Shown one piece after another: positions 1 through 10,045 of a DNA stretch of 64,000 nt (position 1 is the first letter of the stretch; every line of letters starts with the position of its first letter). A program made the position numbers and the translations under genes. Source of the DNA: Asterias amurensis (lineage: Eukaryota; Echinodermata; Asteroidea; Forcipulatida; Asteriidae); assembly GCF_032118995.1 (NCBI RefSeq), contig NC_092651.1:7666785-7730784 (forward strand), given 5' to 3'. The notes below the pieces were generated by a model, which was not told the origin of the DNA, searched no databases, and worked only from the letters and a program-made list of their open reading frames with translations.

Positions 1-165
1 CTAAGTTCTGAAAAGAACTGTCCTGCTTATTGACTACTACCTAGGCAAAAGGTTGAAAATTGGCCGGGACTACTACTTTAGCTTAAAGGATCGTTATTAA
101 CTGCGGAGTCAGTTCTTAAATTGGTCTCAATGTTACAACTAGCTTGCTCTAGTCATCGTCAGGAG
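1..165 (+). repeat. Dispersed repeat 'agcttgctctagt', copy 1
   Basis: Shares ggatcgttattaactgc, ttcttaaattggtctca and actagcttgctctagtcatc with copies at 30083-30163 (minus) and 53028-53197 (plus). It is cut by the window edge, so its 5' end is unknown. No coding capacity is seen. Confidence 0.7.
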
Positions 166-598
166 ATATTTACATCCCTAATATCAGCAAATGGTTTTGC
201 ATATTTAAGATTCACAGCATCTCATACATGAGAATTGAACTTTAATCCTAGTTTTGTTTCTGTAATTATTTACATCATTAGCTCATAGAGATATTTGATT
301 ATGATTAAAATGGTTTATATATTTAACACTTTAATCAAGATGTTTTAGATGTTTTAGCGCACTTAATGAATGTTTGTAATTTTTCCTAAAACTTCTGGTA
401 GCAATGTCATTTCTTCTTTTGGAGATACTTTTCTTATTTCTCAAATCTTTCTTGCTTTTTCTGTACACTGCTTGACATCCATGCACATTAAATGTGCAAC
501 ACCATTATTTGCTCAAATCAAACACATTAAGTTGATCAGAATCCAATTTAAAAGAGTTTAAAACATCAAACCATTTCCTTTAACAAAAAGCTACTTAC
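1..598. other. SQSTM1 intron before the missing 3' exons
   Basis: No exon of p62 (LIR or UBA) could be read on the minus strand. Positions 1-165 are a dispersed repeat (see next entry). The rest is AT-rich without further structure that I can support. Confidence 0.5.
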
Positions 599-3500
599 CA
601 TAGCTTCCTGAGCCTTAGCCCCTTTCATCTCCTCGCTTGTTCCAGGTGACGCTTCAGAAACAGTCTCATCCTTTGCAGCTTCACCCCCCTGTTCTTTCTC
701 TTCATCGCTTGAACAATGATACTTCCACTTTCCTTTGCCCTTTTTGCACTTCTTGCTGCCATGACCATGGCCATGTGGGTATCCGCCGCCATAGAAGCGA
801 CGCCCATGCCCACGTCCACCACCACACTTGCGACGTTCACCATTGTGCGCCACATCTATGTCAACATCAATGCCTAAAAATATGGTAAAATAAATTAAGA
901 GTTAGTAAAATGCGGTTTAATTTGAATAGCCTGCACGGCTCGAACAATAGCAGTTGACTGAGACAAACGTTTTGGATGTTGGGGAAGATTAATTTGCAGT
1001 TTAATAGCACTCCGCACTAACGACATCACTTTTTCTCAAAATACCCGGCTGTCAGACAAACATTTCACTACTTTAGCATCACGCCGTCGCCATCATCAAT
1101 GCGCCACATAGCATAAAACATGAAATAGTGAAATTTTGTATGTTTTTCTGAGATCCAGGTACCAAGCTTCTATTTTTAGCATATAAGTGCAGAGTGCTTT
1201 TGAGTTGAACTGTCCTTGCTTTCTAAGCCAACAATAACAAAAGCATGTGGGTCATTCAGTTAAGTTGTGGACCACAGCTCCACACAAGGTACAGTCGACT
1301 CCCGTTATTACGAGCTGGCATGTTACAAGGTTCCGGTTACTACAAAGTTTTTTGCCGGTCCCGAACTGCCCCATGCGTGTTTCAATGCATTAAAATACTG
1401 ATTATACGAGCACGGTAGTAGCGAGAACACGGTTATAACGAGGTACTTTGGGTGACCCATTACAAGCAAAACATTGTTAAAAACCCTTTTATAACGAGAA
1501 CAATACAAAAACCAACAAAGGAAATACCTGTACAGGCTGTAAAGTATTTGTGGCTTTTACGATACACAAAAGAGATGTTTTGTTAAATGGACGCTACCGC
1601 TAATCCGAAATCGGGAGTAGGCCTGGGCGAATAATTCGAATATCCGGTTAATGGCGAATAGGTTTTCCTATCCGTAACCGCGAATGCCTTTTTTTTCTTA
1701 ACCGGATATCCGCATAGGGCGCGAATACCTATTTACAAACCGGATAATTCTGTAATTACAACCGAGAAACCGGATATTCTTCAATATCCGAATATCCATG
1801 GACGTCGGTCGACAACTGACATGAATTGTTTTGTCGGAATCCGGATGAAACTTCTATTAAAACAGCATAAAAAAGCATATATTAAGTATTAAACTATGCT
1901 CACCTCCTTGAAGAGTTAAAACGATGACATTTCTGACGTAATTTGTTCAAAGATTACAAAAGTTTTCCTTCACGTAGAGTCAATCACGATCAAAAGAAAA
2001 AGCAAGTCGCCATCTTAAAATAAGATCCGGTCATTTTTATGAATGAACCGAGTGACACTGGTCTAAAACTAATATCAATCTGCCCATAACATCCTATAGA
2101 CCTTATCGCAAATACCAATGCGCAAGCGCAGACTGTTGAATGAGGTGCATTGTGGGATATATATGAATCAAATTTTGCTACCAGCTAGATCACAATGCAT
2201 CTAATTCCAAGCTTTACGCGCGCGCCCCAGTATTTGCGAAAAGGTCTATTCACAAACGAACAGCGCCCTCTAGCGGCAAAAATTTTTTTTTTTTAAATTA
2301 TTTCTTTTTAAATAGCGCCCTCTAGCGGCAAAACAAAATCTGAATATCCGGTTAATTTCGGATAGTTGGCCAGCGGTATTCGAATAACAAAATTTCACTA
2401 TTCGCCCAGCACTAGTCACGATTGAGTCGGCAATTGTTAATTCCAAACTCCGGACAATGGAGGGATTATGAGGTTTCCATGGTTCAACAAACAATCCAGA
2501 AATCTTTAGAAAAGATACTGTTCCACTGAGTTTATAAGCGCACAAGCATTTTCAGAAGAAAGAAACCACCTTCAATATTGCGTGATCAATATTATTGAAT
2601 GCAAAGCAATATTTTACCTGGTATCCCACACTGGCAAAGAACCATCTAACATGGCACAGGTGTTTACCAATGAAAATGAAGATTCTGTTTTTTTTGTTAA
2701 CTGCTAGCTGCGACTAGGTGTATTGCACGTGCACACACGTGCATGAGGAATATAAAACTGAACAGCAAGATCTTCCCTGGTATCTCGCGTTAGCAATGAA
2801 CCATCTATTATTACACTAGTGGTTACCAATGAAAATTCAGCTTTTATTTTATTGACTGCTACGGGCAAAGTTTTTCACAGGGTGTGCAATACGATTGTAG
2901 CAGCAAGATTTTCCCTGGTATCTCGCAGTAGCAATGAACCATCCAGCATTAAACAGGTGGTTACCAATGAAAACCAAGACTCTATTTATTGCATTGGCAA
3001 TAAACTGCCGGCGACCAAAGTTTTGCAAGGGAAACTTCCCAAAACATGAACGCAAGTTAAAATCTCACACATTTTTTCAATCTTGTAAAATGTTAATTGA
3101 CTTTAAAATTGAATTTAAAACTAAAGTAAATTAGTTAAAACAGTTTTATTAGCCCAATTTTGTGCTTGTTTGTGCAGTACATCGCACATACTACTCTATG
3201 CACACAGTAGTCAATTGCAGCTCTGCTATGCATCTGTGTACACACGTGGGGCCGTTATGTCATGTACACAAGTACACGTGTTGTGTGCATGCACAGTGAT
3301 GTTGTATGTATCTATATTTAGCGCGCTGCGTTTAAGACGAGATTCGGATAATACAAGGAAAATGGGCCAGTCCGGCGGACCTCGTATTAACGGGAGTCGA
3401 CTGTATACAGGAAACCAAATTATGTCACACAAAAATGTTGACAATATTATCTTCATTGAGTGTGAAAACGACCTTTGTGGGCTATTCAATCGTGTGTATG

Positions 3501-6500
3501 AACAATATCAACATCAGTAAACCTACCTTTATAAAGGTTAACAAAAATAATTTGTAGGGTTTTAAATGGCACACATTAGGTCCCCGAAGTTCAAGAAATG
3601 ACCCATAATTCAGAACACTTACCGAGGGGGTCCAGCATTTGTGCAACAGACTGCCCAATATCACGAAGAAAGTTGGCTGGGTCAGGGAATCCTGGACCAT
3701 ATCCTTGGCTTGCGTCAGCCTGGCTTGTTCCTTCAGGTTTTGGACCTGCACCCTCAGACTTCTGCTGTGGGTTGTCTGTGCTGCCACATTGCTGTTGCTC
3801 ACGCTGGCAATACTGCTGTTGTTGTTGTTGTTGTTGCTGCAACCACCAATGGCGCCATCCTGGATGACCATGCCCGCCGCTAAAAGCTCGCCACATACCA
3901 GGATTACAACCAAAACCCTATTTTAGAGAAAATGAATATTCTCAAAAAGTTATTTAAAAAGCCAGCGTTGTAACCAAGTCATTTTTCCTCAAGTCAAATC
4001 AAATCACAGTGAAATTTTCGCAAGTCAAGTCAAGTCACATAATGTCCCAAAATAAGTCCACTCTCATTAAAGACAGTGGACACTAAAGGTAATGTCAAAG
4101 ACCAGTCTTCTCACTTGGTGTATCTCAACATATACATAAAATAACACACCTGTGAAAATTTGAGCTCAATCGGTCGTCGAAGTTGCGAGATAATAATGAA
4201 AGAAAAAAACACCCTTGTCACACGATTTGTGTGCTTTTAGATGGTTGATTTCGAGACCTCAAATTCTTAACTTGAGGTCTCAAAATCAAATTCGCGGAAA
4301 AATACTTCTTTCTCAAAAACAATGTCACTTCAGAGGGAGCTGTTTCTCACAATGTTTTATACCATCAACCTCTCCCCATTACTCATTACCAAGTAAATTT
4401 TTATGCTAATAATTATTTTGAGTAATTACCAATAGTGTCCACTGCCTTTAAATTGTGACAAACTTAAGTAAAATCAAATCTTTTCGTCGACTACCATTGT
4501 TTTCCACCTTTTCCACCTTTGTTTCAATTCAAATTGGTGACTCGAGTCGGACTCAAGTCCAAGTCACTGACTTGAGTCAACAACACTGTGAAAGGCATCG
4601 AGTCCTAGTTTGGATTGAACAAATTATTAATCTTAGATAATAAAATATTTATGACAAAAGTATTATAGCTCACCCCAAGTCTTGTTCGGCCAATCTGAGG
4701 TTTGCGGAACTTGACGAACTGGTGTTCCTCATGCAGTCCCTTTGACTCGCATCTTTTGCAAAGATCGTAATCTGGGCACTCGATACACTTGAAACGTGGT
4801 CCCCGGATAGGAGAATTACAGCCATCACAGACAACACCCGGATGAAAGATATCCTCTTCACGTACATTTGGGCTGCGGCCATCATATCCATCAGAGCCTC
4901 GACTAGTCTTAGTCTCTGTATATACATAACAACAATTGTTTCATATTTATCAAATACATCTCAGTTTGACATTTTACACTGTAATTAAATATAAAGTCTG
5001 AAATTTTGCCCATATTTAAATGCCTCTGCAGTGTTAACTATTTGTACATGTAGTTGTACTCGAAGTATGGAAAGATTAAAAATCAAGACTAAAAAACTAA
5101 GCCTTAAGAAAAAATTTACTGTCAACAATCATTTAGATGATTCTATATATATTTACTGGTAGGTCTCTTGACGAGTAGTAAAATAAAAGAAATTAAATTT
5201 TTGCACAAAATGGCAATTTTAGACAATGCAAATTGGGGGAAAAAAGAAAACTAAAGATACAGTTGGCATTTCAGTTTTGTGTGGTAAAAAATACCCTAAA
5301 AAAAATATCAGCTGATTCACTGAGATATGGAAGCTTGCACACTACTGCTGCAATTAGGCCTATAATGGGCTGATAGGACAAGCAAAGAAGAACCCACCTT
5401 TGACGAAGATGCGGAACACATCTCCATCTCTCTGGCCAAGAGCTTCTACTAATTCCTCATCACTGGAGAATGTTATCAGGTCTTCATCAGTGTCTGCAGT
5501 CAAAATGAGGAAGACAATGAGAAGAAATAATAAAAACTAGAATACAGTTATGGATATTATAACAAACTCAAAGTGGCTGAATATGGTTATGTTATTCCCA
5601 TTGTAATAATGGAAAGTCAGGAAGCAACAATTGATACAAAAAAAATGTTCACTACACCTTCAAGCTTTCTTTTAAAGTTGATCTGAATGATAGGTTTTTT
5701 TTTTTTTTTGCAATTCACTTTGTTACTCAGAGTGTAGATCATCAGCATTGTTCAATGCGAGAAAATAATATATTTTTTAACCTACAAGTCATACAGCAAT
5801 ATTTCTTACTATTTAAAATAATCCAAACTATCCAAACTATCCAAACAAATAAAGAAAACTATTTGTGTTATCCCTTTCTCTTCCATTCAGTTCACTGGAT
5901 TAAATCAATACAATGACACACTAGTGAATGAATTGTTGAGCACTGTGACTCCTCAAAGTTATCTAAGAGATTCATGTTGTAAGGGGATTGGAATGTCATA
6001 AATATTCATGAGCAATGGCCACTCATCTATTTAGCACAATCACTCTCTTTTAATGATGAATCATCTTGCTGTGAGTGATGCAAGACCTTCAAAAGTTATA
6101 TTACAAGACAAAATAAACAGGCCCCAACCTTTGCAGACTTTGTTTTCATATTTTGATGGAAGCTATAATCTGGACTACTCCATTCCATGAGGGGAAGTCG
6201 AGTGAAATGGAAAAGACAGATTTCACCGTGTAATCATATTATGTGCCAATGCATGAACAATACATTACAATTTTGTTTCAATCATAGATCCTTGGATGTC
6301 ACTGGATTTTTTTTCTTCAGAATAGAGATGCCAAAAATTCATCCACACAGACTGACAATTTTAACAACCCCTTCTAAACGATGTGGATGAACTATGTAGA
6401 CAGCAACGTTGGGCCCAATTTTCATAGAGCTGCTAAGCACAAAAGTTTTCTTAGCATGAAATTGCTCCCTTGATAAAAAACAGGATTACCAACCAATTTT

Positions 6501-6978
6501 CAATTTCTTGCACATAGCAACAAATTGCAATATTATTCTGAAAATCATGCAGAAATTTGGTTTACAATCCATGTTTTATCAAGGAAGAATTTTTATGCTG
6601 AGCAAATTTTTGTGCCTAGCAGCTCTATTATTGGGCCCTTGTCAACTGTGACATGTTTCGCTCATTTAAACCAAAGTTCTTTCTTTGGAACAATGGCGTG
6701 AAGCAATAAACATACAATAACTATCCATATTGGATGAGCAATTGCCAATTGTGATGCCATGTAAGTTTAAGGTAATGCCAGAATAACGAAAAGAAATTTG
6801 ACTGACCTTTCCAGGCCAAAGTAAAGTTGTCCGGTGATCCTAAAGAGGGAAAGACTTGAGCTACTTTCTTTGACATGTACTCATAGTTGGCTGCAACAGT
6901 CGGGTCCACAGAAAAGCGCCGAATTTCTTTGCCAACATTCTCCCCTCGCTTTAGGTACGCCTTCACGGTAAGTGCCAT
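599..6978 (-). CDS. SQSTM1: Sequestosome-1 / p62 autophagy receptor, 3' end beyond window
   Basis: Selective-autophagy receptor and signalling scaffold that polymerises through PB1. Coding exons, in transcript order: 6978-6807, 5493-5398, 4915-4674, 3917-3623, 873-599; all junctions are GT-AG and phases agree, giving 360 codons. PB1 covers residues 2-88: basic LTVKAYL and EIRRF face, and an acidic OPCA stretch [15 protein letters not shown]. The ZZ finger, about 117-156, keeps all zinc ligands (C119, C122, C133, C136, C142, C145, H151, H154). [24 protein letters not shown] and [12 protein letters not shown] align with the vertebrate protein after ZZ. The ATG at 6978 was chosen because it places MALTVKAYL at the family N-terminus; the in-frame upstream codon is GTG. 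LIR and UBA exons must lie left of position 1. Odd: a nine-Gln run (about 197-205) and a Gly/His/Lys-rich stretch in the last visible exon. Identification is very sure; exon borders are inferred from consensus and phase. Confidence 0.95.
1618..2414 (+). mobile_element. hAT-like MITE (TAGGCCTGGGCGAATA ends), copy A
   Basis: Begins TAGGCCTGGGCGAATA and ends TATTCGCCCAGCACTA; the interior is nearly the same as the copy at 15071-15719, including GCGCCCTCTAGCGGC blocks. This copy is longer because another element (2097-2248) sits inside it. No clear target duplication remains around this copy. Confidence 0.8.
2097..2248. mobile_element. Short MITE nested in the hAT-like MITE
   Basis: About 152 bp with inverted ends TAGACCTTATCGCAAATAC and GTATTTGCGAAAAGGTCTA. 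The sister copy at 15071-15719 lacks this block at the equivalent site, which shows directly that it is an insertion. Confidence 0.75.
2618..3055. repeat. Imperfect tandem repeat, about 3 units of 140-160 bp
   Basis: The string CCTGGTATC..G.....AGCAATGAACCATC...GGTTACCAATGAAAA recurs near 2618, 2777 and 2914. Units are diverged and of unequal length. They lie inside the pogo-like relic. Confidence 0.65.
3918..4673. other. SQSTM1 intron with CAAGT-rich sequence split by a MITE
   Basis: CAAGTCAAATC/CAAGTCAAGTC runs at about 3976-4036 and a related ACTCAAGTCCAAGTCACTGAC stretch near 4545-4580 flank the TTAA MITE at 4068-4450, as if that MITE had inserted into an older element. Confidence 0.5.
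4068..4450 (+). mobile_element. TTAA-flanked MITE (AGGCAGTGGACAC family), copy 1
   Basis: Left end TTAAAGACAGTGGACACTAA, right end AATAGTGTCCACTGCCTTTA; interior landmarks shared by all copies are cttctcacttggtgtatctc, tgagctcaatcggtcg and a paired gagacctcaa...ttgaggtctc. TTAA lies at both borders, as in piggyBac- or Kolobok-type insertion. Non-coding. Confidence 0.85.
6409..6640. mobile_element. MITE with GGGCCCAATTTTCATAGAGC ends
   Basis: Left GGGCCCAATTTTCATAGAGC followed by TGCTAAGCACAAAA; right TTTTGTGCCTAGCAGCTCTA followed by TTATTGGGCCC. About 230 bp, in the first SQSTM1 intron. Relatives: 35282-35470 and 61685-62040. Confidence 0.7.
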
Positions 6979-7107
6979 GTTCACCTTGTGTGCGTTTTCT
7001 CTTCAAGCATAAAGAAAGACATGTTTAATAAAACTATTACGAGGCATGTGATCAAAAATGAAACCCAAATTAAAATCAATAAATTAAAAATGCTTTGATT
7101 ATCAACA

Positions 7108-7215
7108 CAGCAAAGATGCACTATATACTCGGTACTTTCCCGAATTCTGTGACTGAACAAAACTACAGGCATATTTAGTCGGGTGGGATTCAAACCCATA
7201 CGATGCCTGTCCTTT
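7108..7215 (-). mobile_element. tRNA-derived SINE relic, copy 1
   Basis: On the minus strand it has GGGTTTGAATCCCACCCGAC (box B-like T arm), then atgcctgta...cacagaattcgggaaagtaccgagtatatagtgc. The same tail follows the tRNA-like head at 28036-28190 and occurs at 33680-33790. Confidence 0.65.
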
Positions 7216-7545
7216 TTTTCACATAATCACAGTTATACACGTGCGATGCGGCAGGGGAAAAAAAGTGAGTACCGAGTAGAAAGTTGCCTTTTTTGAAGAA
7301 ATTATTGAACGTAACTCAACAGAAGGGAAATACAAGCATTATGAATGTATATTGAGTAGGATGGGGAATAGAATGCTTTAGGTGTACAATACACAGGAAA
7401 TTTCAGTTCTGGCTGGCTAACGGTCGCAAAACTTTCACCCATCAACGCTGATTTGAAAAACGTATAGCGTTAAAAAAGCCCTAAATATGTGACCCCTATA
7501 AGGCTCACAGGGGAGCCTTATAGTTTCTAGAAGTAGGTGTAGGGG

Positions 7546-7628
7546 TAGTTGCGATAACGTAACCCTCCTGCCAACGGCGTAGCTCAAGTCTTTCCGCCGT
7601 CGGCAGGAGGGTTACGTTATCGCAACTA
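7546..7628. mobile_element. Mutator-like MITE with perfect 9-bp target duplication
   Basis: 83 bp, nearly a perfect hairpin: TAGTTGCGATAACGTAACCC at the left, GGGTTACGTTATCGCAACTA at the right. Flanks are GTGTAGGGG at 7537-7545 and again at 7629-7637. Nine-bp duplications are typical of Mutator-like elements. Longer relatives: 14075-14839 and 40285-40803. Confidence 0.85.
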
Positions 7629-7730
7629 GTGTAGGGGTAAAACCAAATAATTGTTTTATCAAATATCCCCAATGTTAATCCACTAACATTTATTTGATCA
7701 ACACAACTTTTGTTCTCCATACCCATATAC

Positions 7731-7756
7731 CATGGAGGTAGGATCCTACCTCCATG
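7731..7756. repeat. Perfect 26-bp palindrome
   Basis: The half site CATGGAGGTAGGA is followed immediately by its exact reverse complement, with no spacer. It is about 750 bp upstream of the SQSTM1 start codon. Confidence 0.8.
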
Positions 7757-8932
7757 CATACACAGACTGAAGAAGGCCAGAAGAACGAGGGCTGGAGTTC
7801 AGAGTGTTCAATAATTACTTTTACACGGACGGAAAGCAGTTGCTACTATTTCCAATTTCAACTTCCTGAAAAATAACATCACAAATTACATAATATTTAA
7901 ACAACTAATGTTTGTCTGTTTTATGGTCTATTTCTACCTCTATGGTGTGTTGCAATGGTCTGGAAAAACAGAGGATTCATTGCAAAAAAAAATAGAACTT
8001 AAATAAGGGATCGTACTACAATTTCAATGACTATATTTTTTAGGACAATAATACCATCTTACCACTTATTTTTTTAACAAATCAGCAACAAATCTCTCAA
8101 AACTCGCTTCGTCTTTTGCAGAAAATCCTGTTGATCGCTTGTGAAGTGTCTTGATAAAACGAGAATGGTAGTGTTTGGAAAAGAAGAGCCTTTATATAAG
8201 ATTTGACGGAGTAACGATAGTTCTAGAATCTGTTGTTATACGTCCTAATAACGTTGTTGTGTGTACATTTAGGCCTACATTTGTTTATTTTGCGTAGGCA
8301 ATAATAAAGGCTTGTCTAAAAATAGCGATGACATCATCATGAGTTGTGCGGATTGACCGCCGACATGTTGATGATTATTCAGTTTTGAAAGTCCGCCATT
8401 AACAATTTCCAAAATTCAGAAAAACAAGCTTTTGATGGATTTTTTAGGGCTTAGAATTACCATGGAGGTCCCACACGAGCGTAAAGAGGAAGGAAGTAAT
8501 CGACAAAGCAGAAATCCAATGCTTTAAAATGTATAACATTGTGTTTATGTTGTTTTGTATAATGGAGGTGGGGGGGGGGGTCGACAAAATGTATAACATT
8601 TGTTGTTTATTTGTGTTGTTTTGTAACACAATGTATTATTTTAGTGATGTTTATTTATTTGTTTATTTTCTTTCGGGTTCGGGGACTCATAAATTAAACT
8701 TTCTGACCACGAATTTATTTTGGACCAATGTTTTCTGACAAGGTGACGGTGGGGACCCTTTTTACCATGGCTTTTTAAAATAAGTCCCACAACGGCATTT
8801 CTTGTTTAGTCCGAAATCACATGTAAACTTTTTATTCACTGATCGGATGCGAACATTTCCTCGTTTTGATACCATCATTAAAATATAACTGAATTGAAAT
8901 AAAAATAAAATAAACACACGTCCCTCGTTCCG

Positions 8933-9660
8933 GGTCGCACTAAATACCGACAACTCACGACCCTTCACGAAAACTCACGACAACAATTTTTAAGTGCACT
9001 TTAACACAACATTCGAACATAAGTCAACCATTAAATATATGCACAAGAGTCATATGTACCCAAATCACTTTCAAACTGTTGAAAAAATTGTATTTGTAAC
9101 TGTAAAAAAGGTGTTTTTTACTCCGAATTTAGTAACGAACGGCAACCCGCCGTGTTGCCGTTCAACGCACTTGGACGATTTTATTATACCGCAGGGGTGA
9201 TACAATATGCAAGATGATTATTTACTCTTTTTAAAAATGTATTTCATCGAGTTTAAAACAATATTATTTTTAAGTTTCCCCTTTTAACTTCGAATTCCAG
9301 AGTGGCGGCTTAGTTACTAACAAGAAAGAAAAAATCAGCAGCTAAAACCAAAACGAAAAAATACAACTCAGCCCTCAGAAACTACCTCGCCCCCTGTGGT
9401 GTAATAGAATCGTCCAAGTACGTCGAAAGACAAAATGGCAAATATTTCCGTTCGTTACTAAATTCGGGGTAAAAAACACCTTTTTTACAGTTACAAATAC
9501 GATTTTGTCAACAGTTTGAAAGTGATTTCAATGCATATGACTCTTGTGCACATATTTAATGTTTGAATTACGTTCAAATGTTCTGTTTAAGTGCATTTAA
9601 AAATTGTTGTCGTGAGTTGTCGTGAGGGGTCGTGAGTTGTCGGTATTTAGTGCGACCGCT
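8933..9660. mobile_element. Long foldback element upstream of SREBP
   Basis: Arms of about 270 bp at 8933-9208 and 9388-9660 are reverse complements with modest divergence: GTCGCACTAAATACCGACAA on the left matches TTGTCGGTATTTAGTGCGAC on the right, and CGAATTTAGTAACGAACGG matches CCGTTCGTTACTAAATTCG near the loop. The spacer is about 180 bp. No coding frame. Confidence 0.85.
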
Positions 9661-10045
9661 CGTGGCCCTTTTTTTGGGGGGGGGGGGGCCACCATGGTAT
9701 TGTTTGTATTGTTCCAGGCAGCCAGGGTAGCCTGAAGTGAGCCACCTTGCGACGGTGGTAACGATGTCATTAATTATAACTGGGCTCATTTACATATTGT
9801 TGTTATTTCATGACGCAGAATCGTACGATGGCTCGGAGAATTCTGATTGGTTGAATCCTCATGGTCTCACTCTGTGTTTTTCTGGTCAGGAAAATGGGCT
9901 GATGATCATCACATCAAGTAAGCTGTGTGTAAAAAGTCGTCCCTACATATTTTGTCACTTTGGAGTTGTATTCTTCTTCAGCGTTCTCCATTATTTATCT
10001 ACGTGTCCTCATGTCGTACGATTTACTCAAGTATCCAAACTAGAG

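Larger units (their letters stand above)
1292..3403 (+). mobile_element. pogo/Tigger-like DNA element relic in SQSTM1 intron
   Basis: Terminal inverted repeats: CAGTCGACTCCCGTTATTAC at the left and the complementary AATACGAG...GGGAGTCGACTG at the right (CTCGTATTAACGGGAGTCGA plus CTG), flanked by TA on both sides (1290-1291, 3404-3405). The CAGTCGACTCCCGTTA end and TA duplication are typical of Tc1/mariner-pogo elements. No transposase frame survives. The interior was opened by a hAT-like MITE at 1618-2414 and carries imperfect tandem repeats at 2618-3055. Confidence 0.75.
6979..10045. other. Intergenic region between divergent SQSTM1 and SREBP
   Basis: About 3.07 kb must hold both 5' UTRs and promoters. 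No TATA box or canonical sterol element could be fixed. It holds a SINE relic (7108-7215), a Mutator-like MITE (7546-7628), a 26-bp palindrome (7731-7756) and a long foldback (8933-9660) that stops about 385 bp before the SREBP ATG. Confidence 0.6.

Noticed and set aside
3598-3926. Cys- or Leu-rich plus-strand frames
   Set aside because: Antisense readings of the p62 exon's CAA/CAG glutamine tract.
4670-4927. 85-codon minus-strand frame starting [12 protein letters not shown]
   Set aside because: Shadow frame of the p62 ZZ exon, which is read in another frame with all eight zinc ligands.
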